Shown in pieces: positions 1 through 7,317 of a DNA stretch of 39,394 bases. Origin of the DNA: an uncultured bacterium (lineage in GTDB: Bacteria; Planctomycetota; UBA8108; UBA1146); the NCBI GenBank assembly GCA_913056395.1, contig CAJXMG010000026.1:1-39394 (forward strand), given 5' to 3'. The stretch's first letter is position 1, and each line of letters begins with the position of its first letter. Below the pieces are notes generated by a model, which worked only from the letters and a program-made list of their open reading frames with translations, had not been told where the DNA came from and did not search any database. The translations under genes and the position numbers were made by a program.

Positions 1-346
1 CCGCCTTGGGTCCGTTAAACTGAATCCCTTCAGGCGGATGATCCTTAACTTCGATGCAGAGGCACAATGAACGGACATTGACCTTTGTGACTTCCAGTGG
101 CGTCTTACTATGATGTTTATAAACATCGCCGGTTGGGTAAAACAGAGCACGTTTTGGGTCTAGTTGTGCGAGTAATACGATGTCAATGTCTCGTGGATTT
201 TCGCCATGGCATTGAACATTTGGGATAATCTGGACGAATGAATTAGTCTCGTCGTTAATCCAGGGCCAAGCTTTTTCTAGTGCTGATTTAAGAGCATGAG
301 CAGCGTCTGATTCAGGTCCAGATTCGTGGCCTACGACATTGATCAT
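1..346 (-). CDS. Partial nuclease-like protein, PD-(D/E)XK / NERD-type N-terminus
   Basis: An open frame of 115 codons starts at ATG 346 and leaves the window at base 1, so only the N-terminus is visible. The start follows a purine-rich GAGAGAACGAG stretch, and an in-frame stop lies upstream at 383-385. The segment PRDIDIVLLAQLD, about 40 residues before LCIEVKDH, has the spacing of the Asp and Glu-x-Lys residues of PD-(D/E)XK nucleases, as in nuclease-related (NERD) domains. Such domains often begin larger proteins with helicase or NTPase modules; whether this one does cannot be seen. Codon use is AT-richer than in the genes to the right. The frame looks coding because the motifs and hydrophobic pattern fit the fold. 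The family call is tentative, the presence of a gene less so. Confidence 0.55.
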   Translation of the reverse strand, partial: MINVVGHESGPESDAAHALKSALEKAWPWINDETNSFVQIIPNVQCHGENPRDIDIVLLAQLDPKRALFYPTGDVYKHHSKTPLEVTKVNVRSLCLCIEVKDHPPEGIQFNGPKA

Positions 347-477
347 GATCTCGTTCTCTCTTGCGAATTTCGGCTCTAGATATCATTAAAGTGTCTCGAA
401 CTAGTACTTCCCAGGGGGATTCCCTTCTGGATAAATTAGTGTAACAGGGCCCTATTTCCAGTGAGGAGTCTTCAGAT

Positions 478-1422
478 ATGTCCTGCAATCTGCTTCTAAA
501 ATGGATCACGATCTTCATTACCGTGTTTTGGTCATGTCAAACCATTGGGAAGAATATAGGGGATGGCTGGGGAAAAATAACACAGGAACAAGCACAGTTT
601 TATAAAGCAAATGATGTCTCGGAGACAACGCTCAAGCTTACCAAAAAATGGTACGAAATCGCTTCAGCAGCTTGGGGAAATTATGGGCCAACGGAGTTCT
701 GGTTGGTTGGTAAGAGTGCGGAGGCGGCGGAGGATCTGAACCGGAAGTATTGTGAGGTTCGCAAGGAGAAGGAACCTCGACTGAGGCTGAAGGATTGCCT
801 GGGTCGGGATTACAGCTTTGGGGATTATGTTCGCGATGGGGGTGCGGGTCTGAATACCCGTCGGGGTGAGCACTCGGACTGGTCCGGTTTTATCATCACC
901 CTGTCTGCCAAATATCCTGGGCCCGAAGAAGAGGATTACCGGGTGGTTGTGCTGCATGAATACTTCCATATCTATCAGCACGCTCACATTTTCAGTCGCA
1001 AGGAATCGGAACGAAACAGTCGCAACCAGGTCAATCCCTGGTGGGCCGAGGGTGGGGCCGAGTACATGGCCCAACTGCTGTATTCCCGGCAGAAGGGAGT
1101 CCGCCCCGGATATCTGAAAGAGAAGATGCGGCAGAAGCTGCGTTCGCTGAAAGACCTCAAAAAAGGGGAGAGTATCACCGAGATCCCCTATGGGGAGAGG
1201 GCGATGATCGCCTATGACCTGGGCACCTGGTTTATCGCCTATCTCATCGACCGCACCAGCGAGGAAGCCTATCTGAAGGGCTTTTATCGAGATCTGAACA
1301 AGGAAGGGTTCGAGGGGTCTTTTCAAAAGAACTTCGGTCTTTCATCGAAGGCGATGCTGGAAGCCTTTCACCAGTCGTTCCTTCCCCTCAGCGAAGAAGA
1401 GAAGCTGAAAATCCTGCCCTGA
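478..1422 (+). CDS. Secreted HExxH zinc metallopeptidase-like protein
   Basis: This 314-residue protein has a hydrophobic N-terminus (residues 5-24) that looks like a signal peptide or anchor; Cys20 follows W-S, a poor lipobox. Residues 160-164 are HEYFH, an HExxH zinc motif, and residues 188-196 read WWAEGGAEY, giving a downstream glutamate (Glu191 or Glu195) as third ligand in gluzincin (peptidase MA) style. The expected role is a zinc-dependent peptidase in the envelope, with unknown substrate. GAGGAG at 463-468, nine bases before the ATG, supports the start. It is read divergently from the left-edge nuclease-like gene, with about 130 bases between. The first third is AT-richer than the rest. 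The fold assignment rests on motif spacing only. Confidence 0.75.
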   Translation: MSCNLLLKWITIFITVFWSCQTIGKNIGDGWGKITQEQAQFYKANDVSETTLKLTKKWYEIASAAWGNYGPTEFWLVGKSAEAAEDLNRKYCEVRKEKEPRLRLKDCLGRDYSFGDYVRDGGAGLNTRRGEHSDWSGFIITLSAKYPGPEEEDYRVVVLHEYFHIYQHAHIFSRKESERNSRNQVNPWWAEGGAEYMAQLLYSRQKGVRPGYLKEKMRQKLRSLKDLKKGESITEIPYGERAMIAYDLGTWFIAYLIDRTSEEAYLKGFYRDLNKEGFEGSFQKNFGLSSKAMLEAFHQSFLPLSEEEKLKILP

Positions 1423-1548
1423 AGAATGAAGATTCTGTGAGGTGGAGAGTGACGGTTCATAGTCGCTTGTGGCCCGCGGAGAGACTGCGATATCCTGCCT
1501 CCATCGGCTCACTTTCTGAGTTTTGAAATGCATGAGAGGCTTGGCACC

Positions 1549-2028
1549 ATGACCAGGATCAGATTCATTACCGTTCTTCTACTGCTTGCGACCCTGATCG
1601 CAGGTTGCTCCTTCTCCATCGACATTCGTCGCCCTGTGGAGGCAGATGATCAGGTCGAGGCACTGATGCAGCGGTACTTCGACGCCTTCAATGCGGCTGA
1701 TGTCGAAGCGGTGAAGGATTGCTGGCACGCGCCGGGGTGGATCTCCAATGGCGAAACGAACCGGTCACTGGTGACTCTCGATGAGGTCGGGGAAATGTAC
1801 GTCGCTCTCTTTGAGAAAATCAAGGCGGAGGGCTGGGATCACTCGGAGCTGATCGACGAGGAGATTGACGTAGTCAATGACACGTTGGCCACGGTGAAGA
1901 TCCATTTCCGCCGGGTCAACCAGGATGGCGAAGTGATGCAACCGGAAGTCCGTGCAGGGATGTACAAGGTGCTGCTCTTTGACGGTGAGTGGAAGATCAC
2001 GACTCAGGCCGTGACCTCTCCGAAGTAA
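1549..2028 (+). CDS. NTF2-like (SnoaL-type) lipoprotein
   Basis: This protein of about 159 residues begins with a lipoprotein signal, MTRIRF then a hydrophobic run ending LIAGC, so the mature protein should start at a lipidated cysteine. The body has the pattern of a small cone-shaped NTF2-like domain: an opening helix (VEALMQRYFDAFNAADVEAV) and a closing strand with LLFDGEWKITTQA, typical of SnoaL-like and DUF4440-like proteins. These proteins may bind a small ligand or have no enzyme activity, so no reaction can be named. An in-frame ATG lies at 1528, but only the ATG at 1549 has a suitable ribosome site (AGAGG, nine bases before) and puts the basic residues directly before the hydrophobic segment. 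A strong terminator follows. Confidence 0.75.
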   Translation: MTRIRFITVLLLLATLIAGCSFSIDIRRPVEADDQVEALMQRYFDAFNAADVEAVKDCWHAPGWISNGETNRSLVTLDEVGEMYVALFEKIKAEGWDHSELIDEEIDVVNDTLATVKIHFRRVNQDGEVMQPEVRAGMYKVLLFDGEWKITTQAVTSPK

Positions 2029-2047
2029 CGGTTCTACCGGAATTGAA

Positions 2048-2090
2048 AAACCCTCCGCTCTTCAGTTGAAGAGCGGAGGGTTTCTTTTTG
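2048..2090. terminator. Bidirectional rho-independent terminator
   Basis: A perfect 14-bp stem (2051-2064 with 2067-2080) with a two-base loop is extended by AAA/TTT and flanked by A-rich and T-rich runs. It lies between the convergent lipoprotein gene (plus) and the thioredoxin-like gene (minus) and can serve both. Confidence 0.92.
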
Positions 2091-2119
2091 TCTTGAGTGA
2101 AGTCTAAAGACCGAACTCT

Positions 2120-3049
2120 CTAAAGACCCATGTCACGCAGCTTTTTGAGCAGCTCCTTGCGGTGCTTGCTCGCTTCCTTGCTGAGCTTCTCGAGTCTTTC
2201 GAACTCTTCCTCAATCTCCTTGTAGAGCTTGAAGGAGTCGACGATCTTCTTCTCTTCCTTGAGGCGCGCAGCTTCGATCAGCATCTCGTTGCCGGTCTTC
2301 TCGATCTCCTCGAGATCCTGGTCGACCAGTCGAGAGACGAACCCGCTCATGATCTTGCGGTTTTCGACCATCTTGTCGAGCATGACGATGGCCTTGCCGT
2401 AGCGTCCCGCATCCATGTGCTTACGAGCCTTGGCGCGCTCCGCCAGGTGGGTTTTACGCAGTCTCAGGCGCATGTCGCTGAGCTTTTTGGTACTGCGGAT
2501 CACCTTGACGAACTTGGGCGGATCGACACAGAGCTGCTGCTTGTGGAGCAAACCACCTTCGGAGTCGAAGAAGAGCAGAGCCGGCTTCTTCGGATCCAGC
2601 TTGAAGGGCTCGAGGAGTTTCTTTTCCTCATCCTTCAGGGACTCGATCACTTGCTTGTAACATGCCCAGGATTTGAACTCCTTGACCGAGTCACGATCAC
2701 GGAAGAGGGCGCGCTCAAAGTTGGCGCAGCAACAATCCTTGTTCATGGTGCTGGAGTAAAGGAAGACCACCATCGGCTTCTTCGAACCGGCTTCGCGGTT
2801 CATGGCGTGATGGAAGCCCTGACCTTTTTTCCAGTCGAGAAGGGTGCTCTCACCGGGGACGTACGGTGCAGCACCGCCGTGTCCGGATCCACCGGCACCG
2901 GATCCACCGGGTGCGGAGGGGGGGTTGGAGCCGCGGGAAACTCCCGTGGCAGGACCGACGCCTCATCACTGTGCGTGGAGGGTGGCACTCGAAATCGTGA
3001 ACAGGATCACCAGGCTGGTGATCAGTGCCCACCGGAATTTGAGATCCAT
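2120..3049 (-). CDS. Thioredoxin-like secreted protein with two in-frame UGA codons
   Basis: The conventional frame begins at ATG 2803 (227 aa), but the coding signal continues upstream in the same frame. Before that ATG the codons give DWKKGQGFHHA, the usual first helix of a thioredoxin-like fold, then a Gly/Ser/Pro-rich linker, then two adjacent TGA codons (2968-2966 and 2965-2963). Before those is a clean signal peptide of 27 codons, MDLKFRWALITSLVILFTIS and then SATLHAQ, from ATG 3049 with GGAG five bases before it. After the linker come a thioredoxin-like core (KKPMVVFLYSS, then CCCA where CxxC would be expected) and a charged, coiled-coil-rich C-terminus. No other in-frame ATG, GTG or TTG lies between the stops and 2803. 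Recoding, error or decay are all possible. The thioredoxin call is moderate; the interruption is directly visible. Confidence 0.65.
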
Positions 3050-3178
3050 TATTGCTCCAAATGTTTCTTAAGGATTCTTGGGTCCTTGTATGAGTCCACC
3101 ATTATACGGGAAGTCGTTTGAGTCATCCACGGGGCCAGAATCGGTGATTAAACGCCAATAGGCAGCAATTCAGGGAAT

Positions 3179-3445
3179 TTACGATTCAGAAGTATCAGTT
3201 TCCCGGTCGTCGCTTTCGTCGGCTTCGGAATTCAGCACTGATCCGAGGATCATGAAGAGTGCGCCAATGGCAGCCGTGCTGCCGAACAATACGGCACCTC
3301 CGTAGGCGAGAAATACGAACCCCAGACCATTGTCACCATGGGGAAGAACACCCGGGATCATCATCACAAAAAATGGAGCGAAGCAGAGAGCCATAAGAAT
3401 CAATGACACTGTAGCGATCCGCTTGCCGGATTTTTTTAGGCTCAT
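3179..3445 (-). CDS. Small two-span membrane protein
   Basis: This 88-residue protein has a basic start (MSLKKSGKR), two hydrophobic segments (about residues 10-34 and 42-70) and an acidic, Ser/Thr-rich tail. I do not recognise a family. The frame extends to 3544, but ATG 3445 has GGAG seven bases upstream and gives a normal positive-inside N-terminus, whereas the longer version adds unconvincing residues. It stands alone between the thioredoxin-like gene and the beta-lactamase-like gene, on the same strand as both. Function unknown. Confidence 0.6.
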   Translation of the reverse strand: MSLKKSGKRIATVSLILMALCFAPFFVMMIPGVLPHGDNGLGFVFLAYGGAVLFGSTAAIGALFMILGSVLNSEADESDDRETDTSES

Positions 3446-3602
3446 GTGATGTCTCCACTTTGGAATTTTTGACGTGTGAGTGCGACGCCATTCTTGGCAT
3501 AACGCAGACAAGTCACCCCTTGTTCCATTAGGAGTACAGTTCAAGATTTCTGATCTAGCAAGTATTCTCCTGAACGCAGTGGCATGGTGCGCTTTTTAAC
3601 TT

Positions 3603-4853
3603 TTATTCGACCTCACCATAAAGAGCCTTGCGGATGTCGATGGGCAACTCAAAGTTATATTCCCGGGCCCGGGTAAAGAAGAGTCCATACAGTTTGTTGG
3701 CAGGGTCGATCCAGAAGTGGGTGTTGTGATATCCGGACCAACCAAAGCAACCGACCGGTGCCAGGCTGCCCTCCAGTTGCGGGTTGTTGAGAACGAAGAC
3801 GCTGTCAGCCATATCGTAGGCCGGTGTGACGTCACCAAAGGCGGCCACTGTCGAAGTCGTGGTCATCTTCCGAAGGCTTTCTTCGGAGAGGAATCGCTTG
3901 CCGCGGAACATCCCGCCACCGGCGAGCATCTCGCAGAATCTCGAGTAGTCTTCCGGGCAGGAGATGAGGCCTTCGCCACCGAAGTGGGCCTGACTTTTGG
4001 GTGAGTAGGTCAGCTCGTTGAGCAGATCGGTGTAGCCAAAAAGATCTCCGGAGTTGATGAAGAGGGGCTGGAAGAGATCGAAATCGGATTCCTCCAGAAC
4101 AAAACTGGTGCGGTTCATTTCCAGCGGTGTGAAGATCAGCTCCTGAAGAGATTCGGCAAAGCTCTTGCCTGTCAAAACCTCGACCAGTCGTCCGAGGATC
4201 GCCTGGTTGATGCCGTAGAGAAAGTTGGTGCCGGGATCAAAGGCCAAAGGGGTCTCTGCCGCAACCTCGCAAAACTGCTGAAGGTTATCGAAGCGGGTCT
4301 GGGTGGTATGAGGATGATGGTAGGAAGGTGGGTTGGTGGTTCCCATCGGCGGCATTCCGGGCCATGGGGTGTAATAGCCATATCCCGCACGATGGTTCAT
4401 CAGGTGCTCGATCAGCAGTGGGGTTTTTGCCGCACGTACCGTATCCCCTTCAGCCACAGTCAGGTTTTCAAAGCAGGGGATGTATTGGGACACCGGATCC
4501 TTCCATTGGAAGAGACCCTGTTCGTGGAGCAAATGCATGGTGACGATGGTGATCGGTTTGGACATCGACCAGATGGGAAACAGGGTTTTATCGGTGATGT
4601 CCCGGTCCCCGGAGCGACCGGAGTTGGTGGTGGAGCGATAGATCTCCTGCCCATCCCTGACGACCATCAGAAAGTTGCTGCCGGTGATCTCCTCGTCGAT
4701 CAGGGAATCCTGAAGGGCCTGCAGATCTTCCTCGAAAGAATCGTTGAGCAAGGCACGATCAGGGGTGTGACCCCTGTCCTGGAGTGGGGCACAGGATGAC
4801 AGGAGAATGAGCGAGCAAAGCAGCAGGCAGAACAGTCGGCAGGAGGAGGCCAT
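3603..4853 (-). CDS. Class C beta-lactamase-like serine hydrolase, lipoprotein
   Basis: This protein of about 416 residues has a lipoprotein signal ending LLSSC and a beta-lactamase/penicillin-binding-protein domain. Residues 96-99 are SMSK, the SxxK nucleophile motif, and residues 213-216 are YGIN, matching the YxN motif. A late GWSGYHNTHFWIDP stretch fits the third conserved block, which often deviates from K[ST]G in this esterase-like branch. Members hydrolyse esters, D-amino peptides or beta-lactams; the substrate cannot be told from sequence, and true resistance activity is not implied. ATG 4853 has AAGGA seven bases before it, while the upstream in-frame ATG at 4868 has no ribosome site. 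It is probably monocistronic. Confidence 0.85.
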   Translation of the reverse strand: MASSCRLFCLLLCSLILLSSCAPLQDRGHTPDRALLNDSFEEDLQALQDSLIDEEITGSNFLMVVRDGQEIYRSTTNSGRSGDRDITDKTLFPIWSMSKPITIVTMHLLHEQGLFQWKDPVSQYIPCFENLTVAEGDTVRAAKTPLLIEHLMNHRAGYGYYTPWPGMPPMGTTNPPSYHHPHTTQTRFDNLQQFCEVAAETPLAFDPGTNFLYGINQAILGRLVEVLTGKSFAESLQELIFTPLEMNRTSFVLEESDFDLFQPLFINSGDLFGYTDLLNELTYSPKSQAHFGGEGLISCPEDYSRFCEMLAGGGMFRGKRFLSEESLRKMTTTSTVAAFGDVTPAYDMADSVFVLNNPQLEGSLAPVGCFGWSGYHNTHFWIDPANKLYGLFFTRAREYNFELPIDIRKALYGEVE

Positions 4854-4978
4854 GGGTGATTCCTTCATGAAGAGTGAACGACACGCCTATCCGAATGGCG
4901 GATCCGGCAGGAAGTTCAAAGATTATCACAGGATCCTGTTTTGACAAAAATCCCCTAGAAAAGGGCTCTCTTCAGGGA

Positions 4979-4995
4979 ACCCCATAGATTGGGGT
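4979..4995 (-). terminator. Possible weak terminator hairpin after typA
   Basis: A six-base stem (ACCCCA with TGGGGT, five-base loop) lies eight bases after the typA stop. There is no clear U-run, so it may instead stabilise the mRNA end. Confidence 0.35.
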
Positions 4996-5002
4996 GCGTG
5001 GG

Positions 5003-6865
5003 TCAGGAATCCTTCTCGGCTTTGGCGCGGCGCTTTTCGCGGCGGCGGTCCGCTTCCTTGAGAAGATGTTTGCGCACGCGGATGCTTTCGGGGGTGATCT
5101 CGACCAGTTCCCCTTCGACCACAAACTCGAGAGCCTCTTCCAGCTTGAGTTTCTTGAGGGGGCGCACGCTGCTGTTGTCGTCTTTACCCGCTGCACGGAC
5201 ATTGGTCAGCTTCTTGGTGCGGACCACGTTGACTTCCAGATCGTTGTCGCGGTTGTGCTCGCCGACGATCTGACCCTCGTAAACCTGTTCCCCGGGCTCG
5301 ACAAAGAAAACTCCGCGATCAAAGAGAGCATCGAGGCTGTACGGAGTGGCCTGGCCACTCTCGACCGCGATCAGTGATCCGGAATTGCGGCGGGGAATGG
5401 AACCCGCCTGGGGACCGTGCTCCAGATAACTGTGGTGCATGATCACTCGGCCTGCAGTAGCGGTCAGAAGTTTGGTGCGCAATCCGATCAAACCCCGTGC
5501 GGGGATCTTGAACTCCATGTGGACCATGTCACCGGTGGAGCGGGTACTCATGTCGAGCATCTCTGCACGCCGTTCTCCCACCAGCATCATCACGGGGCCC
5601 TGGGCATCGACGGGGCAATCCATCACCAGATGCTCAAAGGGCTCATGCCACTTGCCCTCCACCTGGCGTTCAATTACTCGGGGCATGCCGACGCACATCT
5701 CGAAGCCTTCGCGGCGCATGTTCTCAAGGAGAATGCCCAGATGCATGAGACCGCGGCCTGAGACCATGAACTCTTCCGGTCGTTCACCCTGCTCGACCTT
5801 CAGGGCCACGTTGCGTTCCAGTTCCTTGTCGAGGCGATCCTTGAGCTGGCGTGAGGTGACAAATTTGCCTTCTCGTCCAACAAAGGGACCGTCATTGACC
5901 CGGAAGGTCATATGCAGGGTGGGTTCGTCGACGAGAATCGCCGGCAGAGCGGTGGGATTCTTGAGGCAGGCGATGGTGTCACCGATCTCGATGTTTTCGA
6001 TACCGACCACTGCACAGATGTTCCCCGCTTCGGCGGTCTTGACCTTCTTGCGACCCAGCCCCTCGAAGAGGTGAAGTTCCTGAATGCGGGCTTTGCGAGG
6101 CTCAGCGTTGGGACTGAGGACTTGGACCTCTTCATGCTGGGAGAGTTTGCCGGCGGCGATGCGGCCGATGGCGATGCGACCGATGAACTCGGAGTGGTCG
6201 AGGGTGCTGACCCGCAGTTGAAGGGGTGCGTCGAGAGTTACGGGTGGAGGAGGGACATGTTCGATGATGGCATCGAAGATCTTTTGCAGATCGTATCTTT
6301 CACCACCCAGCTCTTCTTCACACCAGCCGTCGCGGCCGGAACAGTAGAAGATGGGGAAATCGAGGGTTTCGTCATCCGCTTCCAGGCTGACGAGCAGGTC
6401 GAAGACCTCGTCGACCACCTCGGATGGGCGACCGTCGGGGCGATCCGCCTTGTTGACGATAACCATCGGTTTGAGATTGTTTTCGAGAGCCTTTTGCAGG
6501 ACGAAGCGTGTCTGGGGCATCGGTCCATCAAAGGAGTCGACCAACAGCAGTACTCCGTCCGCCATCGAAAGAACCCGCTCTACCTCGCCACCAAAGTCGG
6601 CGTGGCCAGGGGTGTCGATGACATTGATGCGATAGGTGGTTTCTCCGCGCTTCACCTCGATGGCGCAGTTCTTGGCGAGAATGGTGATGCCACGTTCCCG
6701 CTCAAGGGGGTTGCTGTCGAAGATCAGGCCATGTTGGCCTCCGGCGAGTCGGTCCAGTTCCTCATTGCGGAACATTCCTGATTGATACAGGAGTCGATCG
6801 ACCAGGGTGGTTTTGCCATGGTCGACGTGGGCGATGATCGCCACGTTGCGAATCTGTTCCTGCAT
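5003..6865 (-). CDS. typA: Ribosome-associated translational GTPase TypA/BipA
   Basis: From the ATG at 6865 the product is 620 residues, the usual TypA/BipA length. Visible GTPase motifs are the P-loop AHVDHGKTT (residues 12-20), ERERGIT in switch I, DTPGHADF in switch II, NKAD, and CSGRDGW as the G5 region. They are followed by EF-G-like domains and the TypA-specific C-terminus (GLIGLRTKLLTATAGR, then the HNRDNDLEVN region). BipA binds the 70S ribosome and helps ribosome assembly and stress or cold adaptation. The frame continues to 6925, but the family begins at MQEQIRNVAIIAHVDHGK, so the shorter start is chosen; its ribosome site is weak. It appears to be monocistronic. Confidence 0.96.
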   Translation of the reverse strand: MQEQIRNVAIIAHVDHGKTTLVDRLLYQSGMFRNEELDRLAGGQHGLIFDSNPLERERGITILAKNCAIEVKRGETTYRINVIDTPGHADFGGEVERVLSMADGVLLLVDSFDGPMPQTRFVLQKALENNLKPMVIVNKADRPDGRPSEVVDEVFDLLVSLEADDETLDFPIFYCSGRDGWCEEELGGERYDLQKIFDAIIEHVPPPPVTLDAPLQLRVSTLDHSEFIGRIAIGRIAAGKLSQHEEVQVLSPNAEPRKARIQELHLFEGLGRKKVKTAEAGNICAVVGIENIEIGDTIACLKNPTALPAILVDEPTLHMTFRVNDGPFVGREGKFVTSRQLKDRLDKELERNVALKVEQGERPEEFMVSGRGLMHLGILLENMRREGFEMCVGMPRVIERQVEGKWHEPFEHLVMDCPVDAQGPVMMLVGERRAEMLDMSTRSTGDMVHMEFKIPARGLIGLRTKLLTATAGRVIMHHSYLEHGPQAGSIPRRNSGSLIAVESGQATPYSLDALFDRGVFFVEPGEQVYEGQIVGEHNRDNDLEVNVVRTKKLTNVRAAGKDDNSSVRPLKKLKLEEALEFVVEGELVEITPESIRVRKHLLKEADRRREKRRAKAEKDS

Positions 6866-7043
6866 TTCTGGTTCCGTCTCTCCGGTCAGGGGGTGCCGGC
6901 CGGTAAGCCGGGTCTTGAAACGCAAATCTTACTGATCCTGCCCGATTGGGGAAGCAAACCGGAGGGATCCAAACCGGTCACGGAATGCACGATTTGACCT
7001 CTCTCGCACAGGGTTGGGCCCTGTCCCTCGCTATCCTTGAGGC

Positions 7044-7199
7044 ATGGCCAGGCAAAAGAAGAAATCCGACCTCGAGCAGAAGATCTGCCCCATCTGTGAG
7101 AAGCCTTTCTCATGGCGAAAAAAGTGGGAAAAGAATTGGCCAGAAGTCCGGTACTGCTCGGAGAGGTGCAGAAATCAGCGAAGAAAAATCCGAAAATAA
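7044..7199 (+). CDS. DUF2256 mini-protein, zinc-ribbon-like
   Basis: This 51-residue protein has CPIC (Cys15, Cys18) and CSERC (Cys38, Cys42), with the aromatic/basic core PFSWRKKWEKNWPEVRYC between them. That is the signature of DUF2256, a small family often seen beside photolyase/cryptochrome genes, though none is present here. The four cysteines probably bind one zinc ion. The ends are very basic (ARQKKK, RNQRRKIRK), which would suit nucleic-acid contact, but no function is established. A GAGG lies almost directly before the ATG, closer than usual. It lies upstream of the beta-barrel gene and divergent from typA. Confidence 0.85.
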   Translation: MARQKKKSDLEQKICPICEKPFSWRKKWEKNWPEVRYCSERCRNQRRKIRK

Positions 7200-7254
7200 T
7201 GGAACCGTATCTTCGACGCTGGCGTAGGGACGAGGTCGTTACAATCCTTGCTCG

Positions 7255-7269
7255 ACAATCGGGGATTGT
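7255..7269. promoter_or_regulatory. Inverted repeat upstream of the beta-barrel gene
   Basis: ACAATC-GGG-GATTGT is a perfect six-base inverted repeat, and a third ACAATC copy lies at 7241-7246. It is about 50 bases before the proposed TTG start at 7318. It could be an operator or part of a promoter, but nothing in the sequence decides this. Confidence 0.3.
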
Positions 7270-7317
7270 GCTAAATTCCGATTCTGTCAAGTCCTTGAAA
7301 AGTCACGAGGAGGACTT

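Noticed and set aside
312-518. Minus-strand open frame of 68 codons
   Set aside because: It overlaps the start of the metallopeptidase gene and the nuclease-like gene in another frame and has no protein-like pattern.
664-1326. Long minus-strand frame of 220 codons
   Set aside because: It is a shadow of the metallopeptidase gene, whose motifs and ribosome site are clear.
2963-2968. Selenocysteine as the simple explanation of the UGA pair
   Set aside because: Two adjacent selenocysteines in a flexible linker would be exceptional, the loop has no GGU, and no Sec-machinery gene is in the window.
2162-3121. Plus-strand open frame of 319 codons opposite the thioredoxin-like gene
   Set aside because: Leucine- and acid-rich antisense shadow of a coiled-coil gene; no ribosome site or known domain.
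3603-4853. Antibiotic-resistance beta-lactamase
   Set aside because: The motifs fit the broad esterase/peptidase-like class C family; resistance cannot be claimed from SxxK and YxN alone.
5912-6781. Plus-strand frame of 289 codons inside typA
   Set aside because: Antisense shadow of a clearly conserved GTPase gene.
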